DNA of 64,000 nucleotides. Origin: DASRDU01 sp035560235. GTDB taxonomy: Bacteria; Acidobacteriota; Blastocatellia; RBC074. The translations under genes and the position numbers were made by a program. Positions within the stretch are counted from its first letter, which is position 1. Every line of letters starts with the position of its first letter. Shown here piece by piece: positions 53,786-61,606 of this stretch. The stretch lies in NCBI GenBank assembly GCA_035560235.1, contig DATMAG010000107.1, positions 1-64,000 on the forward strand, written 5' to 3'. The notes under the pieces are model-generated. The model ran no database searches and was not told the DNA's origin. It worked only from the letters and a program-made list of their open reading frames with translations.

Positions 53786-56455
53786 TTATTTGATGGCAAT
53801 TGTGGTCGGATTGCCCGCAATACCGTTGCGCGAAATGATCACCGTGTGATTGCCGGAAGTGATGTTTGCAGGCAGCACAATGTTGACCTGATTGAGGCCG
53901 GTAAAGCCCGGCGCGCGACCGGCGTAATTGACCGTCACCGCACTGCCGTCAATCGTCGCCTGCACGCTGGCGCTCACATTGCCATCAACGTCTGTGGCAT
54001 CAGCGCCGAGTCCAGTGCCGAAGACCGCAATGATGTTCGGCTGGCCATTGGCCTGCTTCGCATTGAATGGCGCAGGTGTGAAGGTGAAGCCGTCAAGCGC
54101 GGCGGCAGCGCCCGAACCGCTCGCGTCGGCGGTGAAGATGGCGGGCACAGCGGGCGCGACCTGCACGGCTCCGGCGCGAATGAGCTGCCCGTTGCTGATC
54201 ACTTCAATCGTCGCCGTGTTGGACTGCACCGTCGCGGAGTAAGTGGCGGCGGTTGAAGCCGGAATCTGGAAGTTGATCTGCGTCGGCGAGACGAAATAGA
54301 GCGGAGCGGGAACTCCGTTGATCAGCACCTGGGTTCCGGCGAGTGTCGTCGGCAGCGGTTGCGAAGGCGCAGCCTGTGTCTGAGCGGCCAGGCCTGTGCC
54401 GAAGATCACGCCGATGCCGCCCGGCGTCAGCACCGCCGCGTAACTTGCGGCTGACGCGGCGGCAATTACGCGCGACGAGGTCTGATCGGCCAGGCCGGTG
54501 TTGATCGTGCCCTTGTAATCGGTTGACTGAGCGAAATAGCTTTCCCAGGCGAGCCGGAGTCGCGCAAGTTTATTGAGTGATGCCTGGCTCGGCGTCGTGC
54601 CTGCTCTGGTCAGCAGCACGACTGCGGCGCGGAAGTTTTTGGGCGAGGTGTTTGCATCGGGAATGCGCGCGCCGTTCTGCTGAATGATCTGATCAATCGT
54701 GACGGTCTGCTTCGTGCCATTGACATTGATTCCGGGCTGCGGGTTCGAGCCTCTGCTGCGTCCTCCGGAACTGGTCAGATTAGTGATGACGAACATCTCC
54801 GGCACTTCGCTGGCAGGCCGCAGCCCCATCAGATACTGATCAAGCCGCGTGTAGCCATCGGTCAGGCCTGTTGAGGTGAAGCTTCCGCCGCCATTGTCGC
54901 GCCAGACGTTGCCCTCCATTGAAGAGGCCCGGCGCGCTGCCGGACTGCTCAGCGTCGTTTCGGTGTTCATAAAAAAGCTCCAGTGGGCATTATCACGCCC
55001 GAGCAGGAGAGTCGAATCGAAGCCGGGATAAGTGACATATGACAGCCAGCGATGGCCCTGCTCCTGACCCATAATCGAAAGCACGCTGTCAGCTCTGACA
55101 TATCGCGTGGTCGGATAATCGGGCAGGCTGTTGAGACTGACCATATTCAGATAGCCCTGCATTTTCTGTGTTCCCAGCCCCGCTCCGTTCGGGTCAAGAT
55201 CGAAGACTTCCGAACTCCCGCCGGATTTGCCGATCCCGCGCACGTCATTGCGAATGGGCCGGTAAAAGGCGAGCACCCCGCCGCCGAGGTCAAAATCGAA
55301 GTCGAGAAAAAGATAGACAAAATCATAGACATCACGGTTCGGATGGGTGCTGTAAAAGGCTGCCACCGTTCCGACATCGTCCAGCCGGGTGCTGACTGTA
55401 AACAGCTCGGCAATGGCCGAAGCAAAGGCAGTGGCGGGCGGGCTGAAAAAATTCACGCTCGAAAGACTGTCTGAATTGCCGGGCGAAATGCCGGTCGTGA
55501 TGTCGCTGATCAGGGTGCCGCTGCTGTAATTGAAAAGAATCCGCCCATCGCTGAAGAGAACCGTCTGAAAGGTATGGACGCCGTTGTCCTCGGGGTTGTT
55601 GGGAAAGTCTCTGATGCTGTTCCAGGTAATGACCACGTGGTCAGCAGCCTTGCGGATGTAAACGCCGCTCGCTCCCTGCGTGACAGAAGCGCGGGCATCG
55701 AGATCGTGCCAGAACGGCGCGATGCGCGGCACAGGTCTGAGCAGATCGCTCAGAAAGGCGCCCTGCGTGGTCGCGTTGGAATTGCCCGCCGCCTCATTGA
55801 AGACCGCATCACTCATTCCGGCAGGACGAAAGACCAGACAGCCGTTGCTGGTCACTGCCACGTTGCCGTAAGCGACTCCGTAAAAAGTGAAATCGAAACC
55901 GAAGTCCTGAAAGATGTATGCATCATCGCCCGGCTCTCCCTGCGGCTTGGGATTGACTGCCGGGGCGGTCGTCAGATCGAGCTTCGTGCCGAGATTTGAA
56001 TCAAATGATGCTGGCGGAGCCGAAACCGTGTAACTGCTGCCTGAAGGCGTGAACTGCACTGACCGTCCGGACAAATCAAAGGGATTGGGCTGAATGACAA
56101 GCCTGCCGTCATCCTGCAGCACTGCCATATCGTTGATGTCGGTGCTGCTGATGTTCGTCAGAAAGGTTGATTCAGCGCCTTCATTCAGACTGGCGTAATG
56201 CTGCCTGTTCATTTCATGTCGAATCAAAGCCTCCTTCGCCTGTCTGACCAGATCAGGCTCGCCTTCCTTTGCCTGACGATGCTGATCTGAATGTTCATCA
56301 GGATCGGCATGCTCCGTCGCCTGTCTGCCTGATCTGCCTGAACCTGACTGCGCCTGAGTGAGCGGCAGCGGACTGAATGAAGTGAACGAGAAGAACGCGA
56401 TGAAAACAATCAGCGCGATCACCAGAATGGGCGTGCGTGTGAATTGACTGCGCAT
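53786..56455 (-). CDS. Large secreted protein: nidogen-like domain and Acidobacteria-type (TIGR03437-like) C-terminal Ig modules
   Basis: An 889-residue exported protein. After a signal peptide and a charged linker (about 40-80), a nidogen-like region (IAPFWHDLDARASVTQGASG, HVVITWNSIRDF, FQTVLFSDGRILFNYSSG) is visible. A middle part (LDFDFDLGGGVLAFYRP, GQEQGHRWLSYVTYPG) resembles a metallopeptidase-like surface region but has no clear HExxH. The C-terminal 250 residues hold two Ig-like units (GIGVIFGTGLAAQTQ to INGVPAPLYFVSPTQINFQIP; NIIAVFGTGLGADATDVDG to FTGLNQVNIVLP) of the TIGR03437 type. The start is the ATG at 56455 after GAGGAG. Function unknown; surface or adhesive role likely. Confidence 0.78.
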   Translation of the reverse strand: MRSQFTRTPILVIALIVFIAFFSFTSFSPLPLTQAQSGSGRSGRQATEHADPDEHSDQHRQAKEGEPDLVRQAKEALIRHEMNRQHYASLNEGAESTFLTNISSTDINDMAVLQDDGRLVIQPNPFDLSGRSVQFTPSGSSYTVSAPPASFDSNLGTKLDLTTAPAVNPKPQGEPGDDAYIFQDFGFDFTFYGVAYGNVAVTSNGCLVFRPAGMSDAVFNEAAGNSNATTQGAFLSDLLRPVPRIAPFWHDLDARASVTQGASGVYIRKAADHVVITWNSIRDFPNNPEDNGVHTFQTVLFSDGRILFNYSSGTLISDITTGISPGNSDSLSSVNFFSPPATAFASAIAELFTVSTRLDDVGTVAAFYSTHPNRDVYDFVYLFLDFDFDLGGGVLAFYRPIRNDVRGIGKSGGSSEVFDLDPNGAGLGTQKMQGYLNMVSLNSLPDYPTTRYVRADSVLSIMGQEQGHRWLSYVTYPGFDSTLLLGRDNAHWSFFMNTETTLSSPAARRASSMEGNVWRDNGGGSFTSTGLTDGYTRLDQYLMGLRPASEVPEMFVITNLTSSGGRSRGSNPQPGINVNGTKQTVTIDQIIQQNGARIPDANTSPKNFRAAVVLLTRAGTTPSQASLNKLARLRLAWESYFAQSTDYKGTINTGLADQTSSRVIAAASAASYAAVLTPGGIGVIFGTGLAAQTQAAPSQPLPTTLAGTQVLINGVPAPLYFVSPTQINFQIPASTAATYSATVQSNTATIEVISNGQLIRAGAVQVAPAVPAIFTADASGSGAAAALDGFTFTPAPFNAKQANGQPNIIAVFGTGLGADATDVDGNVSASVQATIDGSAVTVNYAGRAPGFTGLNQVNIVLPANITSGNHTVIISRNGIAGNPTTIAIK

Positions 56456-56652
56456 ACAAACTCCTCGAATTGACTGCGGCTGCAAGCTCAGCCGCCAGCA
56501 TTAACCGGATCATTGATTGTTCAGTTTGCTCCGGCAGGCCTGCCGGGCAGCGGACACCTTAAGATTGTGAGGAATAATCACTCGTGGGGCCGACCTTGTT
56601 TTCAGGAAGCAGTATTGTGACCTGCCGGGATGGAAAGTTGCAAATCAGCAGG

Positions 56653-56724
56653 TCAGAAGACAAATGGCAAAAGTCAGAGGCAGTGGAAGCGCCGACTCTC
56701 TGACTTTTGCCATTTGTCTTCTGA
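56653..56724. repeat. 27-bp perfect inverted repeat after the HNH gene
   Basis: Bases 56653-56679 and 56698-56724 are exact reverse complements, loop 18 bases. The element begins ten bases past the HNH stop (minus strand). It is one of the longest perfect hairpins in the window; no T-run follows. Confidence 0.8.
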
Positions 56725-56734
56725 TTCCGGGGTT

Positions 56735-57244
56735 TCAGTAAAAGAGGTATTTGCGCCACGCGGCGTCGCTGCGGCCCAGGTAGCGCATGATCTGGCGGTT
56801 GACGTGGAGGCTGAAGGCCTGCGGGCGCTTCATCAGTTTCATCCCGGCCTCTTCCGGCAGCGCGTTCCCCTTGCGATTGTTGCAGCGTTTGCAGCAGGCG
56901 ACCAGGTTGTCCCAGTTTGAATTGCCGCCGCGCGATTTCGGGATCACGTGATCGAGCGTCAGATCAGACGGCGAAAAGACGCGGCTGCAGTACTGGCAGG
57001 TGTTGTGATCGCGCAGCAGAATATTTTTGCGCGACAGGCTCTTGCGCTCGAATGGAATATGCACGTATTCGGTCAGCCGGATGACTGAGGGGACGGGAAT
57101 GGAGGCGCGGGAAGAATGAAACAATCTTTCACTGCGCTCCTCAGTGCGCGCGATGCCTTTGAGGATCAGCACAATCGCACGCCGCGTCGTGCAGACGTTG
57201 ATCGGTTCGTAGGTCGAATTGAGAACAAGAACCCGGTCGGTCAT
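56735..57244 (-). CDS. HNH endonuclease family protein
   Basis: A 169-residue protein: RVLVLNSTYEPINVCTTRRAI (N-terminus typical of a widespread chromosomal HNH group), NTCQYCSRVF (zinc CxxC), LTLDHVIPKSRGGNSNWDNLVACCKRCNNRKG (the D-H-V catalytic motif and second Cys pair, split at residues about 107-138). Probably a zinc-supported DNA nuclease of unknown role; not a homing endonuclease in an intron, as it stands alone. The start is the ATG at 57244 after AAAGGTG; an ATG at 57250 is possible. Confidence 0.87.
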   Translation of the reverse strand: MTDRVLVLNSTYEPINVCTTRRAIVLILKGIARTEERSERLFHSSRASIPVPSVIRLTEYVHIPFERKSLSRKNILLRDHNTCQYCSRVFSPSDLTLDHVIPKSRGGNSNWDNLVACCKRCNNRKGNALPEEAGMKLMKRPQAFSLHVNRQIMRYLGRSDAAWRKYLFY

Positions 57245-57551
57245 AAGCACACCTTTCGCTTAAGACAAGTTTGGACAATGGCAGAATTGAACTGAAACGA
57301 ATCTGAAGCTGACCGGCAGACAAGGCCGGTCGGCGGTGAAAGATTATGAGCGCAGGAGAGTGCGGCGCGGATGAACAGCGCCTGATGTGATTTCTGAACC
57401 GGGAATGGTCAGTTGCGAGCGTTGATCTGGAGAAAGCTGCACCTCGTCAATGGCAATGATCCTGTTACAACCACGCCCCGCAGTGTAAATTTCATGGCAG
57501 GAAGTTTCAAGTTAAAAAGTTGTCAGGCCGGATCAGGGACTCCGGAGAGCC
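57245..57551. other. 307-base gap between HNH and MreB genes
   Basis: No gene is seen. Near the MreB end, CCGGA/TCCGG (57528-57545) followed on the minus strand by CTGACAACTTTTTAAC forms a weak terminator. The rest should contain the HNH promoter, which I could not place with confidence. Confidence 0.4.
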
Positions 57552-58577
57552 TCACTTGAGAATCGCCTTTCTCAGTCGCAGCGGATCTTCAAACAGAGTT
57601 CCCAGCCCGCGAATGACCGCGCGCGCAGGGCTTTCAGCCAGGGTGACTGCCAGTTCCGTCTCCTTCGACAATCGTTCATCAAAACCCGCCAGCAGCGCGC
57701 CGCCACCGGCCAGCACCATGCCGCGATCATAGATGTCACCCGAGGCTTCGGGCGGCAGCGCCTCAAGCGCATCCTGCACGCCCTTGATGATGCGGGCGAC
57801 CATCGGTTCGATGGCTTCGTGAATTTCGATGTTGTTGACGACGGCCATTTCCGGCGCGCCGGTGACGGTGCTGCGGCCCTTGACCATTGTGGTCTGCTCG
57901 CGGTCAACCGGAACGGCGCAGCCGAGTTCGATCTTGACGCGTTCGGCAGTGCGGGGCCCGACCTGCAGGTTATGGTTGTACTTGATCATACTGGCCAGCG
58001 CCTGATCCAGATCGTTGCCGCCCACGCGCAGCGTCCGCGAAAAGATCAGATGATCGTGAATCATTGCCGCCATCGTCGTTGTGCCTGCGCCCACGTCAAC
58101 CACGAGCGTCGCCCGCTGATCAGCCGGATCAAAGCCAGCGCCGAGCGTTGCGGCCAGCCCCTTGTTGATGAAGTGAATGTTGTTGACCCCGGCTTCCTTC
58201 GCCGCATAACGCAGTGCGTAATACTCGATGTCGGTCGCGTCAGACTGCACTGAAATCAGCACGCGGCGCGAAAGATGCGAGCGCCCGTCACGTGCCTTGC
58301 GGATGTAACTTTCCAGCAGCTTGCCCGCAAAGGTCGAATCAGCGACGACGCCGTCCTGCATCGGGCTGAAGATCTGAATGTCCTCCGAGGAACGGCCTTC
58401 CAGTTCGAGCGCTTCCATTCCGACCGCCGCCACCTCCCGCAAGTCCTTGTCATAGGCCAGCAGAGAAGGCTCATTCACGACGATCCCGCGCCCGCGAGCA
58501 AAGACGCGGGTGCGTGAGGTGCCAAGGTCAACCGCCAGATCATCGGTGACCAGACTTCTGAGAGAAGGAAGCTTCAT
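57552..58577 (-). CDS. mreB: Rod-shape determining protein MreB-like
   Basis: A 341-residue actin homologue. Phosphate-1: DDLAVDLGTSRTRVFARGRG; phosphate-2 region: TLVVDVGAGTTTMAAM; adenosine region: GMVLAGGGALLAGF. Also MQDGVVADS and VGGNDLDQALASMIKYNHNL. It polymerises under the inner membrane to guide lateral wall synthesis. It lies alone, without mreC/mreD, and its text differs somewhat from the canonical form (DVGAGTTTMAAMIHDH, where MreB often has DIGGGTTEVAVI), so it may be a second paralogue. GAGGTAA precedes the ATG. Confidence 0.87.
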   Translation of the reverse strand: MKLPSLRSLVTDDLAVDLGTSRTRVFARGRGIVVNEPSLLAYDKDLREVAAVGMEALELEGRSSEDIQIFSPMQDGVVADSTFAGKLLESYIRKARDGRSHLSRRVLISVQSDATDIEYYALRYAAKEAGVNNIHFINKGLAATLGAGFDPADQRATLVVDVGAGTTTMAAMIHDHLIFSRTLRVGGNDLDQALASMIKYNHNLQVGPRTAERVKIELGCAVPVDREQTTMVKGRSTVTGAPEMAVVNNIEIHEAIEPMVARIIKGVQDALEALPPEASGDIYDRGMVLAGGGALLAGFDERLSKETELAVTLAESPARAVIRGLGTLFEDPLRLRKAILK

Positions 58578-58796
58578 AACTGATAATTACCTCTGATAAT
58601 CAACCCGTACCCCGGTCAATACTGTCCGTGATGAATGCTGTTGATGGAACAGCCGCCACAATCAGGTGAGGAATCAGTCAGTCAGTCGGGGCGGCAGGCA
58701 CAAAGTATGTTACTCAGCCCGCCGCACGCTTAGCAAGCAATTTCAGAAAAGCGATTGCCGATGTTCAATGCCCCTTCCTCATTGCCTGGGTAAAAC

Positions 58797-58812
58797 CCTG
58801 ATGAAAATCAGG
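58797..58812 (-). terminator. Terminator-like hairpin after comF
   Basis: CCTGAT (58797-58802), GAAA loop as read on the plus strand, ATCAGG (58807-58812). On the minus strand it is followed by GTTTTACC. Located eight bases past the comF stop. Confidence 0.55.
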
Positions 58813-58819
58813 CAAAGTG

Positions 58820-59596
58820 CTAATGAAACAGCGTCACGGCGCGGGCCAGCGTCAGCACGCTCACTGAACGCGCTCCCGCCTCAAGCAGCGTGTCAGCGAT
58901 TTCGTGCGCGGTCGAACCAGTCGTCATCACATCATCCACCACCAGCACCGCGCGATCTGCGATGAGTCGCGGAGCGCGCACCCGAAAGGCTTTCCGCAAT
59001 GATCGTGCCCGCGCCGCCTGACTCATTCCGGCGCGATGCATTTCAGTCTCCTTCTCGCGAATCAGACTGACCGTGTCAACATACAGGCCGGTCGCCTCGC
59101 TCAGAGCGCGGGCAATGATTTCAGCCTGATTGAAACCGCGCGCGAGCTGTCGCTGCGGATGCAGCGGAACGGGAATGATGGATTCAACCGTCTGAATTTC
59201 CGAAAGTCTGATCAGAGCCGAACGCAGCAGTTCACTGACTCGCGGGGCGAGCTGTGGATACCGCTTGAGCCGCAGGACGCTTTCACGCAGCGCGCCCCGA
59301 TAGGCTCCGCACGAACGCGCACAGGCGAAGGCCAGTTCATCACACTGACCGCAGGAACGTTCACTGAGGCCTGGATAAGCCGGCAGTGAAGGCATCTCAA
59401 GGCCGCACTTCAAACAGATTGAGACCGGAGTCTGAGCCACATCGAACTCGCGCCAGCAGGTTTCGCAGGCAATGCCGTCGCGCCACGATTCGACTGCGGC
59501 CCCGCAGACCAGGCATTCCTGCGGGCAGAGCAGCGCGAGCGAGGCGTCACGCAGCCGGGCGGCAGCTTTTACAGCAGGTGAGGACAGACTGATCAT
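58820..59596 (-). CDS. comF: ComF family protein (phosphoribosyltransferase fold)
   Basis: A 258-residue protein. An N-terminal zinc ribbon (CPQECLVCGA, CETCWREF, CLKCGLEM, CGQCDEL) is followed by a phosphoribosyltransferase domain with the PRPP loop VLVVDDVMTTGSTAHE, and IPVPLHPQRQLARGFNQAEIIA, diagnostic for ComF. ComF/GntX proteins support DNA uptake during natural transformation; in this genome type IV pilus genes are also present. Length is typical. The start is the ATG at 59596. Confidence 0.92.
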   Translation of the reverse strand: MISLSSPAVKAAARLRDASLALLCPQECLVCGAAVESWRDGIACETCWREFDVAQTPVSICLKCGLEMPSLPAYPGLSERSCGQCDELAFACARSCGAYRGALRESVLRLKRYPQLAPRVSELLRSALIRLSEIQTVESIIPVPLHPQRQLARGFNQAEIIARALSEATGLYVDTVSLIREKETEMHRAGMSQAARARSLRKAFRVRAPRLIADRAVLVVDDVMTTGSTAHEIADTLLEAGARSVSVLTLARAVTLFH

Positions 59597-59648
59597 CGGC
59601 AGCTTGTTTTGTGGCTGGCAGCACTGACCTGAATCGAATCAGGCGAGG

Positions 59649-59666
59649 GCCTGAGCAGCCTCAGGC
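59649..59666. repeat. Short hairpin after the GMC oxidoreductase gene
   Basis: GCCTGAG (59649-59655) and CTCAGGC (59660-59666) with a four-base loop, 29 bases past the stop of the minus-strand oxidoreductase gene. No clear T-run; terminator-like. Confidence 0.45.
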
Positions 59667-59694
59667 AGGGATCGCGCTCAATGCTCCATTCCCG

Positions 59695-61380
59695 TCACAG
59701 ATTCTTCTTCTTCATTTCATCCAGCAGGTACTCCGAGGCGCGCCACGCGAGCGCCATAATCGTCAGCGTCGGGTTCTTGTGCGTGCCGGAAGCGAACGCA
59801 GCGGCGTCAATCACGAAGAGATTTTTCACGTCCCAGGACTGATTGAATTTATTCAGCACCGAAGTCTTTCGACTGCTGCCCATCTGCGCCGTGCCCATTT
59901 CGTGGATCGAATGGCCGGGTTTGTCCGGCTCATCTGGCAGGCTGATGTCAACGGCTTTCGCGGCGTGAAAGAGTTCTTCGTAAGTCTGCCGGACATACCT
60001 GAACATCGCCCGGTCGTTGTTGTCCCACTGATAATGAATCTTCAGCACCGGCACTCCCCACTTGTCTTTTTTCTCCGGGTCGAGTTCGACGAACTTGTTC
60101 GGACTCGGCAGCATTTCGCCATGACAGGCGAGCGAGACGCGCGTGCCCTGCCAGCGGCGCACTTCCTTCTTGAATTCAGCGCCGAAGCCGCGCATCCGCT
60201 TCGGATTTTTTTCAGGTCGCATGCGCGTGCGGGCCGAAGGTTCGATCTGAAAGCCGCGCACGAAATCGCGCTTCTCATTGGGCCGGAAGTAGCTGAACCA
60301 CGGAATAATGATGTGCGAACCGCCGATGCCGTCACCGGATTCGCGGGTCGTGAAACTCAGATCAGGCAGAAAAGCCGTAGCTCCGGCATCGAGATGTTCG
60401 ATGAAGTTTTTGCCGATGAGTCCGCTTGAATTGGCGATCTTTGAAACCAGCAGCAGCCGCGTGCTTTCAAGCGTCCCGCAGCCGAGCATCACCGCGCGCG
60501 CCCTGATTTCGCGATCCTGCCCGCTCGCCTTGTCAATATAAGTCACGCCGGTCGCCATGCCCTTTTTGTTGACGTTGACGGCGCGGGCCATGGCATTGGC
60601 AAAAAGCGTGAAGGTCTTCGGATATTTTTTGAGCAGCGGCTCGACCTGACGGAAGGCCGAGTTATAAAACGACCATGTTTCACAGCCGTCATCACACCCG
60701 GCGCAGTAATGACACTGCGCATAACCGTTGTAGGCTCTGGTGAGCATGGCGCGGCGCACGTGAATGGCGCGAATGCCGAGCTTTGTCGCCGCTTTCGAAA
60801 GCAGATGGTCAGGACATTTGAGCGCCACCGGAGGCAGGAAGTTATCACTGTCCGGCAGGTCAGGATGATTCTCCTTCGCCCCGCACACGCCCATGAAAAT
60901 TTCGGCCTTGTCGTAATACGGCGCGAGGTCCTTGTATTCAATCGGCCAGTCCAGCCCCTGGCCATCGCGCGAACGCATTTTGAAATCGGCCTCGTTGAAG
61001 CGATTGGCAAAGCGGCCCCAGAACATCGTGCGCCCGCCGACGTTGCGTGCCCGCATCCATTCATAGGGCAGCTCCTTCGGCGTCGTGTAAGGCTCGTCGG
61101 GATTGGCCCAGGGCGCGTAAGGGTTCGGCCCGAAGACATACTGCTTTCTGATCGCCTCAGTTCGCGGCTCGCTCTCCTTCAGACCGCGATATGGTTCCTC
61201 GTAAGGGAACGGATCGTGATAACCGAAATCCTCATTATCGCGCCGCCGCGCTCCGGCTTCGAGCATGGCGACCTTCAGCCCCGCCTGCACCAGCACCCAG
61301 GCGGCTGTGCCACCGGCAGCGCCGGAGCCGACAATCACGACATCATATTCAGGTTCATTTTTTCCGGTCTGATACCACAT
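59695..61380 (-). CDS. GMC-family FAD oxidoreductase
   Basis: A 561-residue flavoprotein. FAD-binding fold at the N-terminus: YDVVIVGSGAAGGTAAWVLVQ (residues 12-32). Further segments: EWMRARNVGGRTMFWGRFANR (split at about 108-128) typical of the glucose-methanol-choline group, AVMLGCGTLESTRLLL, and the C-terminal SIHEMGTAQMGSS with the catalytic His, followed by NLFVIDAAAFASGTHKNPTLTIMALAWR. A CHYCAGCDDGC cluster (residues about 225-235) suggests a metal or cluster site. It probably oxidises a sugar or alcohol. No signal peptide at the selected start; no cytochrome partner is adjacent in the window. Confidence 0.88.
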   Translation of the reverse strand: MWYQTGKNEPEYDVVIVGSGAAGGTAAWVLVQAGLKVAMLEAGARRRDNEDFGYHDPFPYEEPYRGLKESEPRTEAIRKQYVFGPNPYAPWANPDEPYTTPKELPYEWMRARNVGGRTMFWGRFANRFNEADFKMRSRDGQGLDWPIEYKDLAPYYDKAEIFMGVCGAKENHPDLPDSDNFLPPVALKCPDHLLSKAATKLGIRAIHVRRAMLTRAYNGYAQCHYCAGCDDGCETWSFYNSAFRQVEPLLKKYPKTFTLFANAMARAVNVNKKGMATGVTYIDKASGQDREIRARAVMLGCGTLESTRLLLVSKIANSSGLIGKNFIEHLDAGATAFLPDLSFTTRESGDGIGGSHIIIPWFSYFRPNEKRDFVRGFQIEPSARTRMRPEKNPKRMRGFGAEFKKEVRRWQGTRVSLACHGEMLPSPNKFVELDPEKKDKWGVPVLKIHYQWDNNDRAMFRYVRQTYEELFHAAKAVDISLPDEPDKPGHSIHEMGTAQMGSSRKTSVLNKFNQSWDVKNLFVIDAAAFASGTHKNPTLTIMALAWRASEYLLDEMKKKNL

Positions 61381-61541
61381 ACAGTCTTCCCTCAGCTTCT
61401 GGTTTGAAGTGCAGTTTTTAAAGGGTGGATGAATTTACCGCGCCTGATGGAGAGCAAATTGTAGGTTTGCCCGTACCGGCTTGTCCAGCAGCCGGGCCGT
61501 TCGGGCTGAATCGTTGAATGAAACAAATTGTCACTGCCGGA

Positions 61542-61584
61542 AAAAAATGCAGCCTGCCTGATCTGACGGATCAGGCAGGCTGCA
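61542..61584 (-). terminator. Terminator after the partial Oar-like receptor gene
   Basis: GCAGCCTGCCTGATC (61550-61564) pairs perfectly with GATCAGGCAGGCTGC (61570-61584), loop five bases. Seven A at 61542-61548 give a T-run on the minus strand. It lies 22 bases past the receptor stop. Confidence 0.92.
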
Positions 61585-61606
61585 GAAGAGCCGGTTCCGG
61601 CTGGTG

